A stretch of DNA of 64,000 nucleotides, taken from NCBI RefSeq assembly GCF_032917945.1, contig NZ_CP136624.1:4898001-4962000 (forward strand), written 5' to 3'. Within the stretch, counting starts at the first letter, position 1. The number at the start of each line of letters is the position of its first letter. Below are positions 33,314 to 41,468 of this stretch, piece after piece. The position numbers and the translations under genes were made by a program. The DNA comes from Bradyrhizobium sp. sBnM-33. Lineage in GTDB: Bacteria > Pseudomonadota > Alphaproteobacteria > Rhizobiales > Xanthobacteraceae. The notes beneath the pieces were generated by a model. It was not told the DNA's origin, did no database searches, and saw only the letters and a list, made by a program, of their open reading frames with translations.

Positions 33314-34687
33314 ATGTCTGCGCGTATCCTTGTCGTCGATGACGTTCCTGCGAACGTCAAGCTTCTGGAAGCCCGGCTGTCAGCCGAATATTTTGATGTG
33401 CTGACCGCTTCCAACGGCGCCGAGGCGCTCGACCTCTGTTCGCGCTCCGAATGCGACATCATCCTGCTCGACGTCATGATGCCGGACATGGATGGTTTCG
33501 AGGTCTGTCGCCGGCTGAAATCCAACCCCGCCACCCATTTCATTCCCGTCGTGATCGTCACCGCGCTTGATAGCCCGTCTGATCGCGTCCGCGGGCTGGA
33601 ATCCGGGGCCGACGACTTTCTCACCAAGCCGGTATCCGACATCGTTCTGATCGCGCGCGTTCGGTCACTGACGCGGCTGAAGATGATGACCGATGAGCTG
33701 CGCATGCGCGCCATCACCTCGCTCGAGATCGGCATGGAAGCGCCCGAGCGCAGCGCGATTGCCGACAAGGGCGTCGGCGGGCGGATCCTTTTGGTCGACG
33801 ACCGGCCATCGTCCTACGAGCGGCTGGCGCCGATCCTTGCCGCCGAGCACACCGTCGATGTCGAAGTCAATCCAGCGGAAGCGCTGTTTCACGCCGCTGA
33901 CGGCAACTACGATTTGCTGATCGTCTCTCTCAGCCTGGAAAATTACGACGGCCTGCGGCTGTGCAGCCAGGCGCGCTCGCTGGAGCGCACCCGCCAGCTG
34001 CCCATTCTCGCCATCTCCGACGCCGACAACAATGCGCGGTTGCTGCGCGGGCTCGAAATCGGCGTCAACGATTATCTCCTGCGTCCCGTTGACAAGAACG
34101 AACTGCTGGCACGGGCGCGCACCCAGATCCGCAAGCGGCGCTATACCGATCATCTGCGCGACAATGTGCAGAACTCGATCGAAATGGCGATCACCGACGC
34201 GCTGACCGGTCTGCACAACCGCCGCTACATGGAAAGCCATCTCTCGACGCTGGCCGAGCAGGCCTCGAGCCGCGGTAAGCCGCTCGCGCTGATGATCCTC
34301 GACATCGACTTCTTCAAATCCATCAACGATACCTACGGCCACGACGCCGGCGACGACGTGTTGCGCGAATTTGCCGTGCGCATCCGCAAGTCGATCCGCG
34401 GCATCGATCTCGCCTGCCGCTATGGCGGCGAGGAATTCGTCATCGTGATGCCGGAAACCGACCTGACCGTCGCCGGCATGGTCGCCGAGCGCCTGCGCCG
34501 CTCGATCGCCGGCGAAACCTTTGCCGTCAACAAGGGCACTAAGCGGATCGACGTCACGATCTCGATCGGCCTGGCCACGCTGGACCGCAAGGGCGAGCCG
34601 GTCGCCGACGTGCTCAAGCGCGCCGACACCGCGCTCTACCGCGCCAAGCACGACGGGCGGAACCGCGTGGTATCAGCGGCGGCGTAG
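33314..34687 (+). CDS. pleD: Diguanylate cyclase response regulator PleD
   Basis: A 457-residue protein with the PleD layout: REC1 (1-120, phospho-acceptor Asp53 in IILLDVMMPDMDG), REC2 (about 155-275) in which the acceptor site reads LLIVSLSLEN so the Asp is lost, and a GGDEF domain (about 300-457). The catalytic GGEEF is near 371-375 and the inhibitory RxxD site is RGID just before it. REC2 serves as a dimerisation adaptor in PleD, so its decay is expected. PleD makes cyclic di-GMP at the cell pole when phosphorylated. It is transcribed with divK as in Caulobacter. Confidence 0.96.
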   Translation: MSARILVVDDVPANVKLLEARLSAEYFDVLTASNGAEALDLCSRSECDIILLDVMMPDMDGFEVCRRLKSNPATHFIPVVIVTALDSPSDRVRGLESGADDFLTKPVSDIVLIARVRSLTRLKMMTDELRMRAITSLEIGMEAPERSAIADKGVGGRILLVDDRPSSYERLAPILAAEHTVDVEVNPAEALFHAADGNYDLLIVSLSLENYDGLRLCSQARSLERTRQLPILAISDADNNARLLRGLEIGVNDYLLRPVDKNELLARARTQIRKRRYTDHLRDNVQNSIEMAITDALTGLHNRRYMESHLSTLAEQASSRGKPLALMILDIDFFKSINDTYGHDAGDDVLREFAVRIRKSIRGIDLACRYGGEEFVIVMPETDLTVAGMVAERLRRSIAGETFAVNKGTKRIDVTISIGLATLDRKGEPVADVLKRADTALYRAKHDGRNRVVSAAA

Positions 34688-34720
34688 TCTTCATCGCGCA
34701 GTTGCACCGCCTTACTCGGT

Positions 34721-34821
34721 CGTCATACCCCGCGAAAGCGGGGTATCCAGTACGCCGCGGCGTCTCCGTTCAATAACTAGCGTCTCTGGAATACTGGGTC
34801 ACCCGCTTTCGCGCGTGACGA
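34721..34821. repeat. Inverted repeat after pleD
   Basis: ATACCCCGC-GAAA-GCGGGGTAT (34725-34746) is a perfect 9-base hairpin with a GAAA tetraloop. A diverged reverse-complement copy of the same element, including CCCGCTTTCGCG, lies at about 34793-34821. The pair forms a larger imperfect inverted repeat between pleD and the decayed serine-hydrolase gene. Confidence 0.7.
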
Positions 34822-34838
34822 CAGTCTTTGTGCGGACG

Positions 34839-36063
34839 TTACGCCGACACACGCATCCCTTCGGCGTTCTGCCGCACCGCCTCATACGCCAGCCGCTTGA
34901 ACTCGAACGAGAATGGATGGACGAACGCCATCTGGCGCTGCGCCATCATCACGCCGGCCATGTTGCGCTTCGGCGAGATCCACCATTGGGTGCCGGCAAC
35001 GCCGCCCCAATACAGTTCACCTGCGGCGTCGGGGTGATCGAACGCCGAGGGCTTCAGGATCAATCCGCCAGCCAGGGTATAGGCCTTTCCGGGCTGCTCA
35101 CCCATCATGGCAAAACGGATCCACTGGCCCTCGGGCAATTGGTTGGTCAGCATCAACGCGATCGTCTCGGGCTTGAGCAAGGTCGGCCCGCCGGGCAGCA
35201 GGCTTCGGAAGCGCGACCATGTCGGGCAGGGTTGAGACCAGACCGCCGCCGCCGCTCAGTCTTGCGATCGGGCGCAGATAGGCGCCGGGGAAGGGCGAGT
35301 TGTCGGTTCGGGTCAATCCCGGCTTCATCGGCTCCATCAGGTCCGCACCGGCGTAATAGGCAACGAGCCGTCCCTGATGCTTTTCCGGCACGACGAAGCC
35401 GGTGTCGACCATGCCGAGCGGGTCGAGAATCCGCGCCCGGATGAACTTGTCGAAACTCTGGCCGCTGATGACTTCGACCAGCCGCGACAGCACGTCGGTG
35501 GCCAGCGAATATTCCCACGACGTGCCCGGTTGATAGATCAGCGGCAGGTCGGTCAGCACGTCCACCATTTCAGCCAGCGTCGTTATGGGATTATGGACGC
35601 CGCGCTCGTTGAGCGCCTTGTAGATGGCAGTGCCCGGATCGAAGAAGCCGTAACTCAGGCCTGAACTGTGGCTGAGCAACTGACGAATGGTGATCGAGCT
35701 CTTCGCCGGTTCGGTGTCGTCAAGCGAGGTGGCGCCGGGCCGCAGCACCTTGCGATTTCCGAGCTGCGGAATGAATTTTTCGATTGCGTCGTCGAGCTTG
35801 AGTTTACCTTCCTCGAACAGCAAGAGCACGGCGCAGGAGGTGATCAGCTTGGTGTTGGAGAAAACGCGGAAGATGTGATCGGTGCGGAGCGGCGTCTGCG
35901 CTTCCTTGTCGGCCCAGCCGACGCAATTCACGTCGACGAGGTCGCGCCCGACCATGACCGCCCAGGAAATGCCTGACAGCAGGTTGTTATCGATATAGCG
36001 CTGCATAGCCGCGCGTGCCGGTTTAAAGTCGTAACCTTTGGCGGTCACTTTCAGGTTTTCCAT
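34839..36063 (-). pseudogene. Serine hydrolase (class C beta-lactamase fold), frameshifted
   Basis: From the ATG at 36063 (after GGAAGTGAAA) the frame encodes a beta-lactamase/esterase-like serine hydrolase with the SxxK nucleophile motif SNTK (residues 69-72), LLSHSSGLSYG and WEYSLATDVLSRLVE, up to about 35207. There one extra base shifts the frame. The C-terminal 115 residues continue in another frame to 34839 (LLKPETIALMLTNQLPEGQW, then SPKRNMAGVMMAQRQMAFVH). Removing one C (minus strand) at the CTTCC near 35207 joins them as VALRSLLPGGPTLLKPET. The gene lies between two inverted-repeat elements. It is either inactive or carries an assembly indel. Confidence 0.82.
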
Positions 36064-36106
36064 TTTCACTTCCACTTGTCGCCGCTTTCTATGGCGTCGA
36101 CCCCTT

Positions 36107-36205
36107 GCGAACGCAGGGACCCATAACCACCGATGCTGCTTGTAGCAAAGGTGATTACCACATCGGCCCATTGAAAAGCCACGGCGTATGGGTTCCTGCG
36201 TTCGC
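36107..36205. repeat. Inverted repeat with 19-base arms
   Basis: Arms at 36107-36125 and 36187-36205 are reverse complements with one mismatch; each contains GCGAACGCAGG. An inner CCGATG/CATCGG pair is nested. The element fills the gap between the divergent-pointing end of the TetR gene and the start of the serine-hydrolase pseudogene. Confidence 0.8.
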
Positions 36206-36234
36206 AGGGACGACGGTGTGACGGGTTGCCAGCC

Positions 36235-36852
36235 TCATGCAATTGACGAGTGCCGGGGCTTCTTCGTCCTTTTCTTCGCGGCCATACTGGTCCCGCCCAC
36301 CTTCACCCCCGCATTCCTGAGCAGCACCGTTGCCGCTTCCTTTGCCGCGCGCGCCATCGCGGGATCGTTGCGGACGAGATCCTGCGCGATCGAGCCGTCG
36401 ACCAGCAGAGCGAGCTGCGTCGCCAGCGCGTCCGCTTCCGCGACGCCGAGCTGCACCAGCAGGTCGCGAAACCAGAGGCGGCGGCTTTCCTTGAACTCGA
36501 CCGCAACCTTCCGGACCGACCGATCTTCGCCGAGTTCTGCGACTGCGTTGACGAACGGACAGCCGCGAAAATCTTTTGCCGAAAAGCGCCGCTCCAGCGA
36601 ATCGAAAGTGCCGAGAATCTGCTCGACTGGAGACTTGTCTGATGGCCGCGGCGCCACGAAGCGCCGCGCCAGATAGGCCGAGATAAGCGCATCCTTGGAG
36701 GGAAAATGATTGTAGAGCGTGCGCTTGCTGATGCCGATTTCGGCGGCGATAGTATCGACGCCGACTGCGCGAATCCCCTGCAGATAGAACAGCCTATCTG
36801 CGGTTTCCAGAATCCGTTCCTTCATCGCCGTTTTGGCGGGCAGGGGAGCCAT
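36235..36852 (-). CDS. TetR/AcrR-family transcriptional regulator
   Basis: A 205-residue repressor with the TetR DNA-binding domain at residues 10-56 (RILETADRLFYLQGIRAVGV, IAAEIGISKRTLYNHFPSK). The ligand domain carries RRFSAKDFRGCPFVNAVAEL, typical of the TetR_C subgroup that controls efflux pumps. The C-terminus ends in a Lys/Arg-rich tail. It is divergent from the MFS transporter gene, and a TetR-style inverted repeat (36904-36919) lies between them, so it probably represses that transporter and itself. Confidence 0.9.
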   Translation of the reverse strand: MAPLPAKTAMKERILETADRLFYLQGIRAVGVDTIAAEIGISKRTLYNHFPSKDALISAYLARRFVAPRPSDKSPVEQILGTFDSLERRFSAKDFRGCPFVNAVAELGEDRSVRKVAVEFKESRRLWFRDLLVQLGVAEADALATQLALLVDGSIAQDLVRNDPAMARAAKEAATVLLRNAGVKVGGTSMAAKKRTKKPRHSSIA

Positions 36853-36903
36853 GCGATTGCGAGGGTCCTGTTTGCTTGACAGCAGCGCGCCTTATAGCTC
36901 AGT

Positions 36904-36919
36904 TACACAGGTCTGTGTA
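36904..36919. promoter_or_regulatory. TetR-type operator
   Basis: TACACAG-GT-CTGTGTA is a perfect inverted repeat with 7-base arms in the 132-base gap between the divergent TetR and MFS genes. A TTGACA lies about 25 bases before it. Arm length and position fit the operator of the adjacent TetR protein. Confidence 0.6.
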
Positions 36920-36984
36920 CCCATTTCAGATGTCGATTGCAGGACGCGGCGTTCGAATCGCGCCCCTTCGGGAGAATAAAAACA

Positions 36985-38217
36985 ATGGCGCTGCTGCAAA
37001 TCCTGCGTCCGACGCTGCCCATTCTGATCGGCGCATCCATCATGCTGACGCTGAGCATGGGGCTGCGGCAGTCGCTCGGCATTTTCATGCAGCCGCTGAC
37101 GCAGGATATCAGAATATCGATTTCCGACTTCACGCTGGCGATCGCGGTGCAAAACCTCGCCTGGGGATTTTTGCAGCCGCTCGCCGGGGCGCTGACAGTG
37201 CGCTACGGCTTTCGCGCCATCATGGTGGTCGGCGCGCTGCTCTATGTCGCCGGCCTTGCCTTGATGGCGGCTGCGAACGGCGTTCTCGCCGTGATGATCG
37301 GCGGCGGCGTGTTGATCGGCACGTCGCTGGCATGTACCGCGGCGGCGATTGCGATGTCGGTTGCAGCCCGTGCCGTTCCAGCGTCGGTGCGCTCCACAGT
37401 GCTCGGCCTGGTGTCGGGCGCCGGGTCCCTCGGCGCGCTGTTGTCGGCGCCGATGGGGCAGATGCTCAATGAAGGTTACGGCTGGCGAATGGGGCTGGTC
37501 GGCTTCGTGGTGCTGTCGCTCCTGATGATTCCCGCGGCCTGGTATGCGGGCAGAGTGGACAAAATCCCGTTGCCCAAGCCGTCGGACGACGAGATCGGCG
37601 ACACTTCGGCCACCGCCGCAACGAAGATAGCCTTCTCCAACGCGTCCTTCGTGGTGATGACCGGCGCCTATTTCGTCTGCGGCATGCAGCTCGTCTTTCT
37701 CACCACGCACCTGCCGTCCTATCTCGCGATCTGCGGCATGGACCCGATGCTCAGCGCGCAGACGCTCGGCATGATCGGCGGCTTCAACGTGCTCGGCAGC
37801 ATCTTCTTCGGCTGGGCCGGCCAGCGCTGGAACAAGCTGGCGCTGCTCGGCGGCATCTACATCTTTCGCTCGATCGCGCTCGCCTGGTATTTCACGCTGC
37901 CGCCGACGCCGGCAACCACGCTGCTGTTCGGCGCCATCATGGGCTTTCTGTGGATGGGCGTCGGCCCGCTGGTCGCGGGCGCGGTGGCGGAAATGTTCGG
38001 CCTGAAATGGCAGGCGATGATCCAGGGGCTCGCCTTCATGAGCCACCAAATCGGCAGCTTCCTCGGCGCATTCGGGGGCGGTGTGCTCTACGACGCGCTC
38101 GGCTCCTACACCATGGCCTGGCGGATCGGCGTCGCGCTTGGGTTAGCCGGCGGCATCGTCCAGGTGGCCTTCGCGCTGATCCGGCCGGGTGGGCCGCCGC
38201 AGATGCAAGCGGCGTAG
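36985..38217 (+). CDS. MFS transporter
   Basis: A 410-residue major facilitator with about twelve membrane segments in two halves. The loop after helix 2/3 reads LAGALTVRYGFRAIMVVGAL, close to the MFS signature, and the second half has GRVDKIPLPKP at the central loop. The family looks like the cyanate/nitrate or monocarboxylate type (MGLRQSLGIFMQPLTQDIRI). Substrate unknown. The ATG at 36985 follows GGGAG at correct distance. Controlled by the divergent TetR gene, it may export the compound that TetR senses. Confidence 0.9.
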   Translation: MALLQILRPTLPILIGASIMLTLSMGLRQSLGIFMQPLTQDIRISISDFTLAIAVQNLAWGFLQPLAGALTVRYGFRAIMVVGALLYVAGLALMAAANGVLAVMIGGGVLIGTSLACTAAAIAMSVAARAVPASVRSTVLGLVSGAGSLGALLSAPMGQMLNEGYGWRMGLVGFVVLSLLMIPAAWYAGRVDKIPLPKPSDDEIGDTSATAATKIAFSNASFVVMTGAYFVCGMQLVFLTTHLPSYLAICGMDPMLSAQTLGMIGGFNVLGSIFFGWAGQRWNKLALLGGIYIFRSIALAWYFTLPPTPATTLLFGAIMGFLWMGVGPLVAGAVAEMFGLKWQAMIQGLAFMSHQIGSFLGAFGGGVLYDALGSYTMAWRIGVALGLAGGIVQVAFALIRPGGPPQMQAA

Positions 38218-38224
38218 TCTCGTT

Positions 38225-38332
38225 CCCCGGATGCTGCGCAGCGCGCCGCTCTTAGCAGCGTGGTGCGCTGCTAATCCGGGGTCCATCCGCGCTACTGTGG
38301 GTCCCGGTTCTGCGGTGCACCGCGTCCGGGAC
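38225..38332. repeat. GC-rich inverted repeats between MFS and rpmG
   Basis: CCCCGGAT (38225-38232) pairs with ATCCGGGG (38274-38281) around a GC-rich core (GCTGCGCAGCGC), and GTCCCGG (38301-38307) pairs with CCGGGAC (38326-38332). Together they look like another dispersed repeat family, lying between two convergent genes. Confidence 0.6.
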
Positions 38333-38352
38333 ACGAAAGCGCGGAATCAAAA

Positions 38353-38374
38353 AACGGGGCCGCAAGGCCCCGTT
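38353..38374 (-). terminator. Rho-independent terminator of rpmG
   Basis: AACGGGGCC-GCAA-GGCCCCGTT is a perfect 9-base stem. Read leftward it is followed by a T run (TTTTTTGATT), 25 bases after the rpmG stop codon. Confidence 0.88.
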
Positions 38375-38398
38375 CAAAACCGTCAGCGATTGGCTCGC

Positions 38399-38566
38399 TT
38401 ACTTGATCTTCGCTTCGCGGAATTCGACGTGCTTGCGCGCGACCGGGTCGTACTTCTTCTTGACCAGCTTGTCGGTCATGGTGCGCGAATTCTTCTTGGC
38501 GACGTAATAGAAGCCGGTATCCGCCGAGGAAACGAGCTTGACCTTGATGGTGACCGCTTTGGCCAT
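38399..38566 (-). CDS. rpmG: 50S ribosomal protein L33
   Basis: The reverse strand from ATG 38566 encodes 55 residues, [20 protein letters not shown] onward, ending [10 protein letters not shown]. This is full-length bacterial L33 of the type without zinc-binding Cys pairs. L33 is a small protein of the large ribosomal subunit near the E site. A GAGG precedes the start. It is followed by its own terminator and lies downstream of the topA-rnr-DUF983-Nudix run, after the monooxygenase gene. Confidence 0.96.
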   Translation of the reverse strand: MAKAVTIKVKLVSSADTGFYYVAKKNSRTMTDKLVKKKYDPVARKHVEFREAKIK

Positions 38567-38690
38567 GTTCAGAACCTCAAAATGGGGGTGTCAGGCGCCG
38601 GCCAAACCGGCCTGCATTTGCCGCGCAACCTAGCTTCTGATCGCCCAAAGTCAAGGTTTTCGGGGCAAAAACTGGCTTGAATCGGGGTAG

Positions 38691-40016
38691 TTAACCCTCA
38701 AAGAACCGGTTTTTCGGCCTCGGCAGCCCCAAATTCTCCCGCAGTGTCTTGCCCTCATACTCTTTCCGGAAAATCCCGCGCCGCTGCAGTTCCGGCACCA
38801 CCTTGTCGACGAAGTCGTCCAGGCCTGCCGGGAGGAACGGGAACATGATGTTAAAACCGTCGCTGCCGCGGCTCATCAGCCACTCTTCCATCTGGTCGGC
38901 GATGGTTTGCGGCGTGCCGACAAAGGACAGTCCGCCATAGCCGCCGACGCGCTGGGCGAGCTGGCGCACGGTGAGCTTGTCGCGCGCGGCGAGATCGATC
39001 AGGCGCTGACGGCCGCTCTTGCTGGCGTTGGTCTCGGGGATTTCGGGCAACGGGCCGTCGGGATCGAAGCCGGAGGCGTCGGTGCCGAGCTGCACCGAGA
39101 GCGAGGCGATGGCGCTGTCGTAATGCACCATGCTGTCGAGCTTGGCCCTTTTCTCCTTGGCTTCCTCGACACTGTCGCCGACGACAACAAAGGCGCCGGG
39201 CAGGATTTTCAGGTGCTCGGGATTGCGGCCGATTTTCTCCATGCGGCCCTTGATGTCGGCATAAAGCTTCTGCCCGTCGGCAAGGCTGCCGCCGCCGGTG
39301 AACACGGCTTCCGCGGTTTCCGCCGCGAGCTGCTTGCCGTCCTCGGACGCGCCGGCCTGCACGATCAGCGGCCAGCCCTGGACGGGGCGGGCAATGTTGA
39401 GCGGCCCGCGCACGGAGAGATATTTGCCCTTGTGATTGAGCACATGCATTTTGGCGGGATCGAAATAGAGGCCTTGTTCGACGTCGCGCACGAAGGCGTC
39501 GTCGGCAAAGGAATCCCACAGACCCGTCACCACGTCATAAAACTCGCGCGCCCGCTTATAGCGCTCGCCGTGCTCCATGTGATCGTCGAGCCCGAAATTG
39601 AGCGCTGCGTCCGGATTGGAGGTGGTGACGATATTCCACCCGGCGCGCCCGCCTGAGATGTGATCGAGCGACGCAAAGCGCCGCGCCACATGATAGGGCT
39701 CGTCGAAGGTTGTCGATCCCGTCGCGATCAGGCCGATATGTTCGGTGGCGGCGGCCAGCGCCGACAGAAGCGTGAACGGTTCAAATGACGTCACCGTGTG
39801 ACTGCGCTTGAGCGCATTGATCGGCATGTTCAGCACGGCCAGATGGTCGGCCATGAAGAAGGCGTCGAACTTGCCGGCTTCGAGCTTCTGGATCAGTTGT
39901 TTGATACGCGGGAAATTGAAATTCGCATCGGGCCATGCGCCGGGATAGCGCCACGCGCCGGTATGGATGGAGACCGGCCGCATGAATGCGCCGAGCTTGA
40001 GTTGCCGCTGTGCCAT
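38691..40016 (-). CDS. NtaA/DmoA-family FMN-dependent monooxygenase
   Basis: A 441-residue bacterial luciferase-like (LLM class) enzyme. Family blocks are LGAFMRPVSIHTGAWRYPGA, FDAFFMADHLAVLNMP, SLDHISGGRAGWNIVTTSNP, VQGWPLIVQAGASEDGKQLA and FVGTPQTIADQMEEW. This group oxidises sulfur or nitrogen compounds (nitrilotriacetate, dimethyl sulfide, and others) with reduced FMN supplied by a separate flavin reductase, which is not encoded nearby. The substrate cannot be read from sequence. It lies between rpmG and Nudix on the same strand and may be an accessory insertion in that block. Confidence 0.9.
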   Translation of the reverse strand: MAQRQLKLGAFMRPVSIHTGAWRYPGAWPDANFNFPRIKQLIQKLEAGKFDAFFMADHLAVLNMPINALKRSHTVTSFEPFTLLSALAAATEHIGLIATGSTTFDEPYHVARRFASLDHISGGRAGWNIVTTSNPDAALNFGLDDHMEHGERYKRAREFYDVVTGLWDSFADDAFVRDVEQGLYFDPAKMHVLNHKGKYLSVRGPLNIARPVQGWPLIVQAGASEDGKQLAAETAEAVFTGGGSLADGQKLYADIKGRMEKIGRNPEHLKILPGAFVVVGDSVEEAKEKRAKLDSMVHYDSAIASLSVQLGTDASGFDPDGPLPEIPETNASKSGRQRLIDLAARDKLTVRQLAQRVGGYGGLSFVGTPQTIADQMEEWLMSRGSDGFNIMFPFLPAGLDDFVDKVVPELQRRGIFRKEYEGKTLRENLGLPRPKNRFFEG

Positions 40017-40150
40017 TGCCCCGTTTCCGTAGCTGTTGTTGTTGGGAAAGAGATAGGGAGGCGATTAGGTGAGCGCCAACAGGGCGGCCTGAGAAGAATT
40101 TTGCAATTAAAGGGATTGGAGGAGGATATTTGCTGTGACGCCAATACCCT

Positions 40151-40230
40151 CATTGCGAGCGCAAGCGAAGCAATCCATGGCGCCGCAAGCACTGATATGG
40201 ATTGCTTCGTCGCTAACGCTCCTCGCAATG
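40151..40230. repeat. Dispersed inverted repeat, copy B
   Basis: Outer arms CATTGCGAG (40151-40159) and CTCGCAATG (40222-40230) and inner arms CGAAGCAATCCAT (40166-40178) and ATGGATTGCTTCG (40197-40209) are perfect and identical to those of the copy at 30802-30920; the centres differ in length and sequence. Confidence 0.9.
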
Positions 40231-40252
40231 GCGGGGAGAGAGCGGGAAGACC

Positions 40253-40990
40253 CTATGCCCCCAACACGTCCTTCTGCATCTTGCCGCCGTAGAAATGAAA
40301 GAACGGCACCGGCGCGTCGTGGCGCAAGGGGCCGGTGGCGAGCCGACGGTCGAGTTCGGCGAGCACGTTCTTGGTCATGGCATGGGCGTCGGCCAGCGGT
40401 TGCGAGCCGATCTCGACCCACATCAACTCGACCAGTTCGGCGTCGGCGTGGATCACGCCTTCGACGCGATGGGCGATGGCTGACGCGTCGGCGGTGAAGA
40501 AGCGCGTATCAAAACGGCGGACGCGGCCGGGCGGGGTGATCGCGCGTGCGATCAGGAACAGGCCGGATGGATCGGGCAAGAGACCAGCTTCCGCAAACGG
40601 CTTCCAGGCGCCGTCGAGCTTGACGGGTTTGTCGACCTTGCATCCGAGGCAGAGACCTGTTTCCTCGCAGGCTTCGCGGATCGCGGCAACCGCCAGCGCC
40701 CGCGCCCGCGATGGTGCGATCTTCGGACTGCCCTTGAGCAGGTTGGACTCGAGCTCTGGGGAAATCGGCGCGGCCACGGGGATGCGGTTGTCCGACTTGT
40801 CGACGCGGCCGCCGGGAAAAACATATTTGCCCGGCATGAACACCACCTTGTCGTGGCGCTTGCCAACCAGAACCTTCGGTTTCTCGCCGGAGCGGTCGAT
40901 CAGGATCAGCGTCGCTGCATCCTTGGGCCGGAAATAGGGATGATGATCGGCTTCTTTTTCTTCCGTTACGGCGGTCGCGGCGTCGTTCAT
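40253..40990 (-). CDS. Nudix hydrolase family protein
   Basis: A 245-residue protein with a Nudix fold. The Nudix box is split as GKYVFPGGRVDKSD and, about 45 residues later, VAAIREACEETGL, which carries the REACEET core with the metal-binding Glu pair. The N-terminal ATLILIDRSGEKPKVLVGKR is the usual first strand. The long insertion inside the box is also found in plant/eukaryotic NUDT7/19-like and many alphaproteobacterial members, so a CoA-type or other substrate is possible. The gene order rnr, DUF983, Nudix, rpmG is a pattern I recall from Rhizobiales. Confidence 0.88.
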   Translation of the reverse strand: MNDAATAVTEEKEADHHPYFRPKDAATLILIDRSGEKPKVLVGKRHDKVVFMPGKYVFPGGRVDKSDNRIPVAAPISPELESNLLKGSPKIAPSRARALAVAAIREACEETGLCLGCKVDKPVKLDGAWKPFAEAGLLPDPSGLFLIARAITPPGRVRRFDTRFFTADASAIAHRVEGVIHADAELVELMWVEIGSQPLADAHAMTKNVLAELDRRLATGPLRHDAPVPFFHFYGGKMQKDVLGA

Positions 40991-41030
40991 TCCATCCCCG
41001 TCTTTTTGTGCTCTTGTTGCCCCGGTTTAG

Positions 41031-41468
41031 CTAGACCGGCGGAATATCGCCAGGGGCATTTTCGTCGAAGCCGTGCATGCGCAGCGCCCATTGGATGCCG
41101 ACCACCGCACCCTTGATCGGCTGCAGCAGGACCAGCGATAAGAGGAACGTCAACGGCAAATAGATCGCCAATTGCAGCCATACGGCCGGCGAGAAATTGG
41201 TCTCGATCCACAGCGCCGCCGGTACTACGATGTGGCCGACGATGACGATGACGAGATAGGCCGGCAGATCGTCGGCGCGGTGCGGAGTAAAATCGAGCCC
41301 GCACTTCGCGCAATTATCGGAAGTCTTCAGGAAAGCGCGAAACATCTTGCCTTCGCCGCAACGCGGACAGCGGCAACGGAAGCCGCGCTTCATCGCACTC
41401 CAGAGGTCGCGCTTCTCGGCCTGCGCGGTGTCCCGGGTCCATGTCGTCGCGGCGTTCACCGTTTCCAT
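41031..41468 (-). CDS. DUF983 family membrane protein with zinc-ribbon N-terminus
   Basis: A 145-residue protein. A Cys4 knuckle, CPRCGEGKMFRAFLKTSDNC then AKCG, lies at about residues 33-57. Two membrane segments follow near 70-88 (AYLVIVIVGHIVVPAALWIE) and 95-115. This is the DUF983 layout; function unknown. The start lies inside the last 13 bases of rnr, so translation is coupled to RNase R. The Nudix gene follows after 40 bases. Confidence 0.9.
   Translation of the reverse strand: METVNAATTWTRDTAQAEKRDLWSAMKRGFRCRCPRCGEGKMFRAFLKTSDNCAKCGLDFTPHRADDLPAYLVIVIVGHIVVPAALWIETNFSPAVWLQLAIYLPLTFLLSLVLLQPIKGAVVGIQWALRMHGFDENAPGDIPPV

Noticed and set aside
36895..36960. tRNA-like sequence: TAGCTCAGTT followed about 57 bases later by GTTCGAATC
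   Set aside because: No D-stem partner GAGC, no acceptor stem pairing and no anticodon arm can be drawn; the region is the TetR/MFS promoter gap.
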